Positions 33,086 through 40,730 of a stretch of 64,000 nucleotides of DNA are shown piece after piece; position 1 is the first letter of the stretch; the number at the start of each line of letters is the position of its first letter. The DNA comes from Actinomycetospora straminea (lineage in GTDB: Bacteria; Actinomycetota; Actinomycetes; Mycobacteriales; Pseudonocardiaceae). The stretch spans positions 62,001 to 126,000 of the forward strand of contig NZ_JAQZAN010000003.1 of assembly GCF_028737255.1 (NCBI RefSeq), given 5' to 3'. The notes below the pieces were generated by a model that was not told where the DNA came from, made no database searches, and saw nothing but the letters and a program-made list of their open reading frames with translations. The translations under genes were made by a program, and so were the position numbers.

Positions 33086-33919
33086 TCAGGCGCCCGGCTC
33101 CCACGCGGCCACCGACCACAGCGACGACACGGGCCCGTGGCCGGCGCCCAGCGGGTAGGCGTGGTCGACCGCGCGGGTGATGTAGGCCTTGCCCAGCGCC
33201 ACGGCGTCCACCAGGGCCATGCCCCGCGCCAGCCCCGCCGTGATCGACGACGCCAGCGAGTCCCCGCCGCCGTGGCTGTGCTCGGTCTCGCGGCGCGGCG
33301 AGGTGAACGCGCGCTCGGTGCCGTCGGCGGCCACGAGCAGGTCGGTGACCTCCGGCGAGCCGGTCAGGTGCCCGCCCTTGACCAGCGCCGCGCCCGCCCC
33401 GAGGTCGAGCAGCGCCCGGCCCGCCTCCCGCGCCGTGGCGTCGTCGACCACCTCGACGCCGACGAGCAGACGCACCTCGTCGAGGTTCGGCGTGACGAGC
33501 GTGGCGCGCGGGATCAGCACCGTGCGCAGGGTGTCGAGCGCGTCGTCGGCCAGGAGCTGGTGGCCGTGCATCGAGGCCGCGACGGGGTCGACGACGAACG
33601 GCACCCGCGTGCCCAGCCCGACCTCGTCGCCGGCCGCCGCGACCGCCTCGATGATCTCGGTCGACGCGAGCATGCCGGTCTTCGCGGCGTCGACGCCCAT
33701 GTCGCCCGCGACCGTCCGGATCTGCGCGGCGACGACGTCGGGCGGGATCGCGTGGAAGCCCTCGACGCCGACGGAGTTCTGCACGGTCACCGCGGCGATG
33801 GCCACCGCGCCGTGCACGCCGCAGGCGGTGAAGGCGCGGACGTCGGCGGTGATCCCGGCGCCGCCACCGGAGTCGGTGCCGGCGATCGCGAGCGCGACGG
33901 GCGGGGTGCGGGCAGTCAT
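33086..33919 (-). CDS. thiD: hydroxymethylpyrimidine/phosphomethylpyrimidine kinase, paralog 2
   Basis: A 277-residue paralog of the next gene. It shares AIAGTDSGGGAGITADVRAF, FTACGVHGAVAIAAVTVQNS, KTGMLAS, VVDPVAASM and TPNLDEVRLLVG. Its active-site loop is HSHGGGDSLAS, with Gly where the neighbour has Ala and Asp where E. coli ThiD has Cys. ATG 33919 is chosen because GGGAGGA lies upstream at the end of a TPP riboswitch; the frame from 33937 would start inside the riboswitch. One paralog may prefer another vitamer such as pyridoxal, since the two kinases share this fold. Confidence 0.9.
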   Translation of the reverse strand: MTARTPPVALAIAGTDSGGGAGITADVRAFTACGVHGAVAIAAVTVQNSVGVEGFHAIPPDVVAAQIRTVAGDMGVDAAKTGMLASTEIIEAVAAAGDEVGLGTRVPFVVDPVAASMHGHQLLADDALDTLRTVLIPRATLVTPNLDEVRLLVGVEVVDDATAREAGRALLDLGAGAALVKGGHLTGSPEVTDLLVAADGTERAFTSPRRETEHSHGGGDSLASSITAGLARGMALVDAVALGKAYITRAVDHAYPLGAGHGPVSSLWSVAAWEPGA

Positions 33920-33927
33920 CGGCGGCG

Positions 33928-34015
33928 TTCCTCCCATGCCGGCATGACCCGGCTGGTCCGGCGGTCGGCGGCCACCAGCCGCCCTCTCAGCCCGCTCCCG
34001 GCGGACTCCCGCGTG
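33928..34015 (-). ncRNA. TPP riboswitch upstream of the thiD pair
   Basis: Read on the minus strand from 34015, it has the THI-box parts in order: CGGGAGTCC, GGGCTGAGAGGGCGG, CCGACCGCCGGACCAGCC, then GGGTCATGCCGGCATGGGAGG. The last part contains the ribosome binding site of the thiD paralog at 33919. TPP binding would close that site. It resembles the element before thiS (27905-27993). Confidence 0.9.
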
Positions 34016-34085
34016 GTGCCGCCGGGGTGCCCGGCGACGGCGTGGACGCTAACCGCCGACCCGGGCGCCCGGCAACGCGACCGGC

Positions 34086-34129
34086 ACGTGCGCGGATTTC
34101 CCGGCCCTGACCGGGAATTCCGCGCACGT
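34086..34129 (-). terminator. 19-bp hairpin 3' of the HtrA-like gene
   Basis: Arms 34086-34104 and 34111-34129 pair with one mismatch around CCCTGA. The hairpin touches the TGA stop (34129-34131) of the protease gene on the minus strand. No U-run follows, which is common for terminators in this group. It also separates the protease from the thiD riboswitch region. Confidence 0.7.
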
Positions 34130-35037
34130 CAGTGGTCGGTCAGCTCCGACGGCACCGCGAGCACGTCGACCATCGCCTCGCCCCGCAGCACCGTGACCGG
34201 CATCGTGCGCCCGATCGACGTCGCGAACAGCCGGCGCTGCAGGCCCTGCGCGTCGCTGACCGGCTCGCGGTCCGCCGACACCACGAGGTCGCCGGCGTGC
34301 AACCCGGCGCGCGCGGCGGGGCTGCCGGGCACGACCTCGGCCACGCGCAGCCCGCGCGGGCGGCCCAGGCGCGCGGCGATGTCCGCCGGCAGGGGCGCGG
34401 GCGCGCCGACCAGCCCGAGGTAGCCGCGCCGCACGCGGCCGTCCTCGCGGAGGCTCGCGAGGATGCGCCGGGTGGTCGCGGTGATCGGCACCGCGAGGCC
34501 CAGGCCCACCCCGGCCACCGCCGTGTTGATGCCGACCACCCGTCCCGACGCGTCGGCGAGCGCGCCGCCGGAGTTGCCCGGGTTCAGCGCGGCGTCGGTC
34601 TGGATGACGTCCTCGACGACCCGGCTCGCGGTCCCGCTGCGCACCGGCAGCGCCCGCCCGAGCCCGCTGACCACGCCCGCCGTGACCGAGCCGGCGAGCC
34701 CGAGCGGGTTCCCGACGGCCACGACGAGCTGCCCGACGACCAGCTGCCCCGCGTCGCCCATCTCCAGCGCGGGCGGGGTCGGGTCGTCGGTGGTCAGGAC
34801 GGCGAGGTCGGAGAGCGGGTCGGTGCCGCGCACCGTCACCCGGCCCTCGCTGCCGTCGGCGTAGGCCACCTCGCCCGCGCGGTGCCCGCCGACGACGTGG
34901 GCGTTCGTGACCAGCACCCCGCGGTCCACGACCACCGCCGACCCGCTGCCCCGGCCCGCCCGCACCGCGGCGACCGACGGGCCCACGGCGGCCGCGACCG
35001 TGCTCACGGTGCGGGAGTAGGCGTCGAGCTCGTCCAT
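34129..35037 (-). CDS. HtrA-like trypsin/PDZ protease without signal or membrane anchor
   Basis: A 302-residue S1C-type protease. The triad is His in VTNAHVVGG, Asp in DPLSDLAVL and Ser in NPGNSGGAL. A PDZ domain follows (YLGLVGAPAPLPADIA, GSPAARAGLHAGDLV). The chain starts MDELDAYSRTVSTVAAAVGP, with neither signal peptide nor membrane helix, whereas most actinobacterial HtrA/PepD proteins have one. ATG 35037 follows CGAGGG. Either the protein is cytoplasmic or a leader lies in an unrecognised upstream start. It probably degrades or senses misfolded proteins. It ends at a strong hairpin. Confidence 0.85.
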   Translation of the reverse strand: MDELDAYSRTVSTVAAAVGPSVAAVRAGRGSGSAVVVDRGVLVTNAHVVGGHRAGEVAYADGSEGRVTVRGTDPLSDLAVLTTDDPTPPALEMGDAGQLVVGQLVVAVGNPLGLAGSVTAGVVSGLGRALPVRSGTASRVVEDVIQTDAALNPGNSGGALADASGRVVGINTAVAGVGLGLAVPITATTRRILASLREDGRVRRGYLGLVGAPAPLPADIAARLGRPRGLRVAEVVPGSPAARAGLHAGDLVVSADREPVSDAQGLQRRLFATSIGRTMPVTVLRGEAMVDVLAVPSELTDH

Positions 35038-35096
35038 GCCCTCGTGCTTACACCGTTGCACGTGTGCGGGCCGTCCTGTCCGCTGTGGGCGGAACG

Positions 35097-35158
35097 CGGG
35101 TGATCGACGGGGCGTTCCCGCACGTAGCGGGTGATCAACGGGGCGTTCGCGCGCGTAG
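35097..35158. repeat. two 31-bp tandem direct repeats
   Basis: Units at 35097-35127 and 35128-35158 read CGGGTGATC(G/A)ACGGGGCGTTC(C/G)CGC(A/G)CGTAG and differ at three positions. They lie in the gap between the HtrA-like gene start and the def stop. No gene uses them. The unit resembles a dispersed intergenic repeat, and TACGTGCGGGAACGCCCCGT-type words are its minus-strand form. Confidence 0.8.
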
Positions 35159-35160
35159 AG

Positions 35161-35183
35161 GCAGCGAACAGCGCGTTCGCTGC
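35161..35183 (-). terminator. 8-bp hairpin 3' of def
   Basis: GCAGCGAA (35161-35168) pairs with TTCGCTGC (35176-35183) around a 7-base loop, 21 bases after the def stop on the minus strand. It adjoins the 31-bp repeats. A terminator role is inferred from position. Confidence 0.45.
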
Positions 35184-35203
35184 TGCTCTTGCCGCCGGCC
35201 GCG

Positions 35204-35791
35204 TCAGTGACCGAACGGGTCCGGGTCGACGCCCGGCATCCACGAGTGGCCGGGGACGCCCCAGCCGTGGTCGCGGACGGCACGCTTGGCGGCGCGGCGG
35301 TACCGGCCGACGAGGCGGTCGACGTAGAGGTAGCCGTCCAGGTGATCGGTCTCGTGCTGCAGGCAGCGCGCCAGGTAGCCCGTGCCGGTGACGACGACCT
35401 CGGCGCCGTCGACGTCCGTGCCGCGGACCTCGGCGTACGCCGCGCGCCCCGTCGGGAACGACTCGCCGGGCACCGACAGGCAGCCCTCCTCGTCCTCGTC
35501 GGGGTCGGGCATGGTCCCCGGCGGCGGGTCGGCGGTCAGGACGGGGTTGACGACGACGCCGCGCCGGCGCTCCCCGCCCTGCTCGGGATCGGGGCAGTCA
35601 AAGACGAAGACCCGCCGGTCGTCGCCGATCTGGTTGGCGGCGAGGCCGACCCCATTCGCGGCGTCCATCGTCTCGAAGAGGTCGTCGACGAGCTCGCGCA
35701 GCGACTCGCCGCCCAGCTCCTCGGGCGCGACGGGCCGCGTGGGCCGGTGCAGCACCGGGTCGCCGAGGATCACGACGGGCCGAACGGTCAC
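35204..35791 (-). CDS. def: peptide deformylase
   Basis: A 195-residue metalloenzyme that removes formyl from nascent proteins. All three motifs are present: [18 protein letters not shown] and QHETDHLDG, where the Cys and two His bind the metal and the Glu is catalytic. GTG 35791 is chosen: TACGGT (minus strand, 35804-35799) ends 7 bases upstream, as in the other leaderless genes, and the protein then starts [19 protein letters not shown] like other deformylases. The frame from 35800 adds only three residues. It diverges from the DUF3263 gene, as def does from Rv0430 in mycobacteria. Confidence 0.95.
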   Translation of the reverse strand: MTVRPVVILGDPVLHRPTRPVAPEELGGESLRELVDDLFETMDAANGVGLAANQIGDDRRVFVFDCPDPEQGGERRRGVVVNPVLTADPPPGTMPDPDEDEEGCLSVPGESFPTGRAAYAEVRGTDVDGAEVVVTGTGYLARCLQHETDHLDGYLYVDRLVGRYRRAAKRAVRDHGWGVPGHSWMPGVDPDPFGH

Positions 35792-35798
35792 GGCGGGC

Positions 35799-35804
35799 AC
35801 CGTA
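35799..35804 (-). promoter_or_regulatory. -10 box TACGGT of the leaderless def promoter
   Basis: On the minus strand TACGGT ends 7 bases before GTG 35791. No ribosome binding site precedes that codon. Confidence 0.5.
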
Positions 35805-35877
35805 GTGCCCGCCGCCGGGCGCGTTCCCCCGCCGGGAGCGCACGCGTTGTCGGGGCGTCGTGCTGTAATGGAGGGGT

Positions 35878-35901
35878 CCGAATGACAGGCGTGTCATTCG
35901 G
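35878..35901. promoter_or_regulatory. 24-bp perfect inverted repeat before the DUF3263 gene
   Basis: CCGAATGACA (35878-35887), GGCG, TGTCATTCGG (35892-35901). A TGTAAT -10-like word lies at 35866-35871, so the repeat sits at about the transcription start or early leader. TGACA-N4-TGTCA is a common operator form. It could bind a dimeric repressor or fold as a leader hairpin. Confidence 0.6.
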
Positions 35902-35934
35902 TTCGGCAGGCGTGGTGGGCAGGAGGCGAGGAGC

Positions 35935-36234
35935 GTGGCGGACGCCGTTCGGGTGCAGCCCCCGCAGGACGAGCCCTCGGACGGGCTCGACCGGCGCGAT
36001 CGCGAGATCCTCGCGTTCGAGCGCCAGTGGTGGAAGTACGCGGGCGCCAAGGAGCAGGCGATCCGCGAGCTCTTCGACATGTCCGCCACTCGCTACTACC
36101 AGGTGCTCAACGCCCTGGTCGACCGGCCGGAGGCCCTCGCGGCCGACCCCATGCTCGTGAAGCGCCTGCGGCGCCTGCGCCAGAGTCGGCAGCGCGCCCG
36201 TGCGGCGCGTCGCCTCGGTGTGGAGCCTCGTTGA
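35935..36234 (+). CDS. DUF3263 protein
   Basis: A 99-residue protein of the actinobacterial DUF3263 family: RRDREILAFERQWWKYAGAKEQAIRELFDMSATRYYQVLNALVDRP is a helix-turn-helix-like core of the family. Its mycobacterial counterpart is next to def (Rv0430). GTG 35935 follows AGGAGGCGAGGAGC. The C-terminus is basic (RRLRQSRQRARAARR) and may contact nucleic acid. No experimental role is known to me. A 24-bp operator-like inverted repeat lies 34 bases upstream. Confidence 0.9.
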   Translation: MADAVRVQPPQDEPSDGLDRRDREILAFERQWWKYAGAKEQAIRELFDMSATRYYQVLNALVDRPEALAADPMLVKRLRRLRQSRQRARAARRLGVEPR

Positions 36235-36313
36235 TGGTCTCCTGACTCCCCGAACGGTCATCCGCTCGAGCGAGCGGCGAGGCGGACGCGACGTCCGCTG
36301 AGGGGAGCAGGAG

Positions 36314-37093
36314 ATGACAGGGCCCGGGTCCGACGCCTCACGGATGCGGATCGCGGGCATCGTGCTGCTCGCGATCGCGGGTGTGGCGGCCGTCGTCGGC
36401 CTGCTCGCCCTCGGTGGCGAGGGGCCCTCCAGCCCCACGGCCGCGCCCGCGAGCCCCGCGCCGCCCCTGCCCGGCGCGACCGGCAACGGCTCGGCGGTCC
36501 CGCCGCCCCCGAACCAGGCCGGCGTGCCCGGCGCGCTCCCCGGCCAGCCCGGTGGTCCTGGTCAGCCGGGCCAGCCCGGTGCCCTCCCGGGCGGCGTGCC
36601 CGGTCAGCCCGGCGGCCCGGGTGCCCCCGGCGGTGTCGGTGCCGGCCCCGCGGTCGGCGCGCCGATCGTCCCCGGCGGCGGCGCCCCGATCGGCGGCGGC
36701 GGCGGTGCCCCGGCCGGCGGCGGTGTGGTCGCCGGTGGTGGCCCCGGAGGCGGTGGTGGCCCCGGAGGCGGTGGTGGCGGCGGCAGCGCCGGCGTCAACC
36801 GCGCGGTCGAGGTGCGGGTCTTCAACAACTCGACGATCGTCGGGCTCGCCGACCGCGCCGCCGGCCAGATGCGCGCCGAGGGCTGGAACGTCGTCGAGGT
36901 CGGCAACTACCCGAGCGGCGTCATCCCCGAGAGCACCGTCTACTACCGCCCGAACACGGGCGAGCAGGCGCCCGCGGAGGCCATCGCCCGCGACTTCGGG
37001 CTGCGCGTGATGCCGCGCTTCGACGGCATCGCCGGCGCCTCCCCGGGCGTCATCGTCATCGCGACGAACAACTGGGGCCAGAACCGGGGCTAG
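36314..37093 (+). CDS. LytR C-terminal-domain membrane protein
   Basis: A 259-residue protein. Residues 11-33 are a membrane helix (MRIAGIVLLAIAGVAAVVGLLAL), so the rest is extracellular. Residues 37-160 are Pro/Gly-rich low-complexity sequence. The last 95 residues are a LytR_C domain (VEVRVFNNSTIVGLADRAAGQM, YYRPNTGEQAPAEAIA). This domain is often joined to LCP ligases that attach glycopolymers to peptidoglycan, but here it stands alone, like Rv0431. ATG 36314 follows GAGGGGAGCAGGAG. The order def, DUF3263, LytR_C is conserved in mycobacteria. Confidence 0.88.
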   Translation: MTGPGSDASRMRIAGIVLLAIAGVAAVVGLLALGGEGPSSPTAAPASPAPPLPGATGNGSAVPPPPNQAGVPGALPGQPGGPGQPGQPGALPGGVPGQPGGPGAPGGVGAGPAVGAPIVPGGGAPIGGGGGAPAGGGVVAGGGPGGGGGPGGGGGGGSAGVNRAVEVRVFNNSTIVGLADRAAGQMRAEGWNVVEVGNYPSGVIPESTVYYRPNTGEQAPAEAIARDFGLRVMPRFDGIAGASPGVIVIATNNWGQNRG

Positions 37094-37197
37094 GGCGTCT
37101 CTGGGATCGTGGTCGTGAGCAGGGCCAGGGCGCGAGGTCGTGGGGGCCCGTGCTCACCCTGACCTCGTGACCGAGGGCTCCGAGGACCTGGGCACGT

Positions 37198-37234
37198 GAT
37201 CGCGTCGAGTCGGACCGTCGGACTCGATGCGATC
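37198..37234. terminator. 14-bp hairpin between convergent genes
   Basis: GATCGCGTCGAGTC (37198-37211) and GACTCGATGCGATC (37221-37234) pair with one mismatch around a 9-base loop. It lies in the 218-base gap between the LytR_C gene and the ATPase gene, which converge. It is a plausible two-way terminator. I see no gene in the gap. Confidence 0.6.
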
Positions 37235-37311
37235 TTGCGCCGATGTCTCGTCGGTCGACTCGGCGGAGGCCGCGGCAGGGCCTGGCAACACCTCGACCCG
37301 TCTGACACACC

Positions 37312-39624
37312 CTAGTTCTCGCCGGCGTAGGCCTCGAGCTCGGCGAGCTGGCGCGGGTCCAGCGAGGGCCGCACGGCCTCGCGGGCGGTGGCCAGGTCCC
37401 GCGCCGACACCTCGGTCGACTCCAGCGACGTCCGCATCGCGGTCAGCGCCGCCTCGCGGACCAGCGCGGCGCAGTCCGCGGCCGAGTAGCGGTCGAGGTC
37501 CTGCGCGAGCGCGTCGAGGTCGACGTCGTCGGCGAGCGGGGTGTCGCGCGCCGCGGCCCGCAGGATGTCCGCGCGGGCGGCGGCGTCCGGCGGCGGCACG
37601 TACACGCGGCGCTCGAGGCGCCCGGGCCGCAGCAGCGCCGGGTCGATGAGCTCGGGGCGGTTGGTGGCCCCGAGCACGACGACGTCGCGCAGGGGCTCGG
37701 CCCCGTCGAGCTCGGTGAGCAGGGCGGCGACGACCCGGTCGGCGACGCCGGCGTCGGTCGAGCCGCCGCGGCGCGGGGCCAGCGCGTCGATCTCATCGAG
37801 GAACACCAGCGCGGGGGCGGCCGCCGCGGCGCGGGCGAACAGCGAGCGCACCGCCCGCTCGGACTCGCCGACGTACTTGTCGAGCACCTCGGCGCCCTTG
37901 ACCACGAAGACGTTGAGCGACCCCGTGCCCGCCAGCGCCCGCACGAGGAACGTCTTGCCGCACCCGGGCGGGCCGTAGAGCAGCACCCCGCGCGGCGGCG
38001 AGACCCCGAGACGCGCGAACGAGTCGGGGTAGCGCAGCGGCCAGAGGATCGTCTCGGTGAGCGCCTGCTTGGTCTCGACCATGTCGCCGACCCGCTCGAG
38101 CGTCAGCCCGCCCGACGACAGCGTCTGCGACCCCGACGACAGCGACGCCGGGCGCACCGAGCTCACGGCGCCGAGCAGGTCGTCGGTCCGCAGCGTCGGG
38201 TCCTCCTCGCTCGCCCCGACCCGCAGCGCCGCCCGCACGGCCGCCTCGCGGCGCAGGGCGACGAGGTCGCCGGCCACGAACCCCGGGGTGCGCGCCCCGA
38301 CGGCGGCGAGGTCGACGTCCTTCGCGAGCGGCACCCCGCGCAGCAGCACGCGCAGCAGCTCGGCGCGGTCGCGGTCGCCGGGGGCGGGCAGGGTGAGCTC
38401 GCGGTCGACGAGGTCGGCGCCGCGCAGGCGCGGGTCGAGGGCCTCCGCGCGCCCCGACGTCACCACCAGCGCGGTCCCGGGGGTCGCCACGGCCCGGCGC
38501 AGCGCCTCGAGCACGAGCGTCGAGAGCGGCGGCGGGTCCGTCGCCGGCAGCAGCACCTCGCCGTCGGTGACGAGCAGGACCGTCGGGCCGCTCGCGGTGG
38601 CGTCGTCGACGGCCTCCCGGACGCGCGCGGCCGCGGCGCCCGCCTCGATGGCCGCGGCGGCCGGGGCGTCGAGGCGCACCACCCGCGCGCCCTGGTCGGC
38701 GGCGACGGCGCGCACGAGCGTCGTCTTGCCGACCCCCTCCGGTCCGCTGACCAGCACGCCGAGGCGCGGCGCGGCCCCGAGCCGTTCGAGCAGGTCGGGG
38801 CGCCGGAACACGAGGTCGAACCACTCGCCGAGGCGCCGGGCGGGCTCGGCCTGGCCGATGAGGTCCGCGACGGCGACGGTCGGCTCGACCGGGGCCTCGG
38901 GCGCCGGGGCGGGGGCGGGCGCGGCGGCCGCCCCGGCGGAGCCGACGACCGACGCCGGCGACGTCCCCGCGCGCCGGGCCGCCCCGGGGCGCGCGCCGTC
39001 CCCGGCGTCCAGCGCCGCGGGCGCCGTGCCGGTGCTCGCCCCGTTGCGCCAGCGCACCACCGTCGTCGGCGCGACGACGAGGGCCGCGGACGGGTCGGCG
39101 CCGCTCGGTGGCTCGGCGGCGGTGACGGTGACCAGCTCGGTGGTCCAGGTCCCGCCGAGGGCCGCGGCGAGGCCGCGGCGCGCGCCGGCGGCGTCGGCGC
39201 CCGGGACGGGCGCGAGGTCCTGGGGCAGCAGGGAGAGCGTGTCGCCGGGCAGCAGGACCTTGCCGGTCAGCGCCAGGCGCAGCGTCTCGGGGGCGAGCGC
39301 GGCCGTGGCGAACCGGGAGCCCGCGAGCTCGACCTGGCGCGCGACGGCCACCGGGGCGGCCGCCACCCCGACCGTCGAGCCGTCGACGACGCCGGCGTTG
39401 ACCATCGTGGTCTCGTCGAGCACCGCCGTGCCCGGGCCCGCGGGGTCGCCGGCCGGGGCGACGAGGGCCGCGGTGGTCCGCACCCCCGTCACGCGCACCG
39501 CGTCCCACGCCTCGACGCCCAGCGCGGCGATGACCTCGGGGTGCAGGCGCACCACCCCGCGGCGCGCGTCGCCGGCGGAGGTGCCGAGCCGGGCGAGGAG
39601 GTCGATGCCGGTCGGGGCGCTCAC
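37312..39624 (-). CDS. CDC48/p97-like AAA ATPase with two AAA modules
   Basis: A 770-residue ATPase. The N-domain (1-250) begins LLARLGTSAGDARRGVVRLHPE and is CDC48-N-like. AAA module 1 has GPEGVGKTT. Module 2 has GPPGCGKTF, FLDEIDALAPRRGGS, the Arg-finger region LLRPGRLERRVYVPPPD and a C-terminal helix region. Its ortholog sits between DUF3263/LytR_C and pssA in mycobacteria (Rv0435c). It is likely a hexameric unfoldase/remodeller in the cytoplasm. The start GTG 39624 overlaps the pssA stop (GTGA), so psd, pssA and this gene form one operon. Confidence 0.92.
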   Translation of the reverse strand: MSAPTGIDLLARLGTSAGDARRGVVRLHPEVIAALGVEAWDAVRVTGVRTTAALVAPAGDPAGPGTAVLDETTMVNAGVVDGSTVGVAAAPVAVARQVELAGSRFATAALAPETLRLALTGKVLLPGDTLSLLPQDLAPVPGADAAGARRGLAAALGGTWTTELVTVTAAEPPSGADPSAALVVAPTTVVRWRNGASTGTAPAALDAGDGARPGAARRAGTSPASVVGSAGAAAAPAPAPAPEAPVEPTVAVADLIGQAEPARRLGEWFDLVFRRPDLLERLGAAPRLGVLVSGPEGVGKTTLVRAVAADQGARVVRLDAPAAAAIEAGAAAARVREAVDDATASGPTVLLVTDGEVLLPATDPPPLSTLVLEALRRAVATPGTALVVTSGRAEALDPRLRGADLVDRELTLPAPGDRDRAELLRVLLRGVPLAKDVDLAAVGARTPGFVAGDLVALRREAAVRAALRVGASEEDPTLRTDDLLGAVSSVRPASLSSGSQTLSSGGLTLERVGDMVETKQALTETILWPLRYPDSFARLGVSPPRGVLLYGPPGCGKTFLVRALAGTGSLNVFVVKGAEVLDKYVGESERAVRSLFARAAAAAPALVFLDEIDALAPRRGGSTDAGVADRVVAALLTELDGAEPLRDVVVLGATNRPELIDPALLRPGRLERRVYVPPPDAAARADILRAAARDTPLADDVDLDALAQDLDRYSAADCAALVREAALTAMRTSLESTEVSARDLATAREAVRPSLDPRQLAELEAYAGEN

Positions 39625-40730
39625 CGGCGGTCGTCCCGGTCGCGGCGCAGGCCGAGACGCCGGGACCCGCGAGGACGGGGTCGGCGGTCACGGGCACCGT
39701 CCCGCGCGCCGTCCCGGGCACCGTCGCGCGCGCCGTCCCGCAGCCCGTCGCCCCGGCCGTTGCGGTCGGCGGGCGGGACCGGCGGGGAGTCGCCCGGGAG
39801 GAAGCGGTCCCGGTCGCGGTCCCGCTGGTCGCGGTCGCGGCCGATGTTGCGGGCCGCGGAGCCCGCGCGGGCGGCGGCGCCCGCGACGCGCCGGCGCAGC
39901 GGGCGCCCGGGCGGCGCGAGACCGAGGCGACGGTGGGCGCGGCGCACGGCCCGGCGCTGGCGCGGCGGCACGTGCCAGACCTCCGGGTGGCGGCCCAGCC
40001 ACCGGTAGCGGCTGACCGCGTAGGGGATGTGCAGCAGGTAGGCCGCGACGGCCACCGCGTAGACCACGAACGGGAACGTCACGAGCGCCGCCGCGGCGAA
40101 GGCGACCGCGACGAGCAGGGGCGCGACCAGCGGGGGCGGCACGCGGACGCTCTTGAGCGAGGCGGTCGGCACCCGGCTGATCATGAGCGTGCCGACGAGC
40201 ACCGTCCACACGGCGACCACCACCGGCTGCGACCAGAACCCGGGCCCGAGCTGGATCTCCAGCGCCATCGGCGCCAGCGCCACGAGGGCGCCGGCGGGCG
40301 AGGGCACGCCGACGAAGAACTCGCCGGCGTAGGGCGGGGCCTCGTCGTCGTCGGAGAGCGTGTTGAAGCGCGCGAGGCGCAGCGCCGCGGACACGACGAG
40401 CACGAGCGCGACGACCCAGCCGATCCGGATGTCGTTCAACGTCCAGAGGAACAGGATCAGGGCCGGCGAGACGCCGAACGACACGCAGTCCGACAGCGAG
40501 TCGAGCTCGGCGCCCATCCGGCTCGTCGCGTCGAGCAGGCGGGCCAGGCGCCCGTCGAGCGCGTCGAACACCGCTGCGAGGGCGATCGCGGCCAGCGCGG
40601 CGACGCGGTTGTCCGAGATCATGAACTGCACGCCCGAGAGCCCCGAGCACAGCGCGAGGACGGTCACCGCGTTGGGCAGCAGCCGCACCCCACGGCCGCC
40701 GGGACGCCCCGCCACGGTCTCGGGGGTCAT
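39621..40730 (-). CDS. pssA: CDP-diacylglycerol-serine O-phosphatidyltransferase
   Basis: A 369-residue membrane enzyme that makes phosphatidylserine from CDP-diacylglycerol and serine. The CDP-alcohol phosphotransferase motif DG-x2-AR-x8-G-x3-D-x3-D is seen as DALDGRLARLLDATSRMGAELDSLSD, split here as DALDGRLARL and GAELDSLSD. About eight membrane helices follow. The C-terminal 110 residues are an unusual charged extension with RDGARDGARDGARDGARD repeats coded by tandem 12-base units around 39690-39750. ATG 40730 overlaps the psd stop (ATGA). The pair psd-pssA is conserved. Confidence 0.92.
   Translation of the reverse strand: MTPETVAGRPGGRGVRLLPNAVTVLALCSGLSGVQFMISDNRVAALAAIALAAVFDALDGRLARLLDATSRMGAELDSLSDCVSFGVSPALILFLWTLNDIRIGWVVALVLVVSAALRLARFNTLSDDDEAPPYAGEFFVGVPSPAGALVALAPMALEIQLGPGFWSQPVVVAVWTVLVGTLMISRVPTASLKSVRVPPPLVAPLLVAVAFAAAALVTFPFVVYAVAVAAYLLHIPYAVSRYRWLGRHPEVWHVPPRQRRAVRRAHRRLGLAPPGRPLRRRVAGAAARAGSAARNIGRDRDQRDRDRDRFLPGDSPPVPPADRNGRGDGLRDGARDGARDGARDGARDRRPRPRGSRRLGLRRDRDDRR

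Noticed and set aside
35097..35158. CRISPR-like array
   Set aside because: Only two adjacent units with no spacers and no cas genes nearby.
37056..37310. Small minus-strand frames in the gap before the ATPase gene
   Set aside because: They overlap each other in different frames, lack ribosome binding sites and cross the terminator hairpin.
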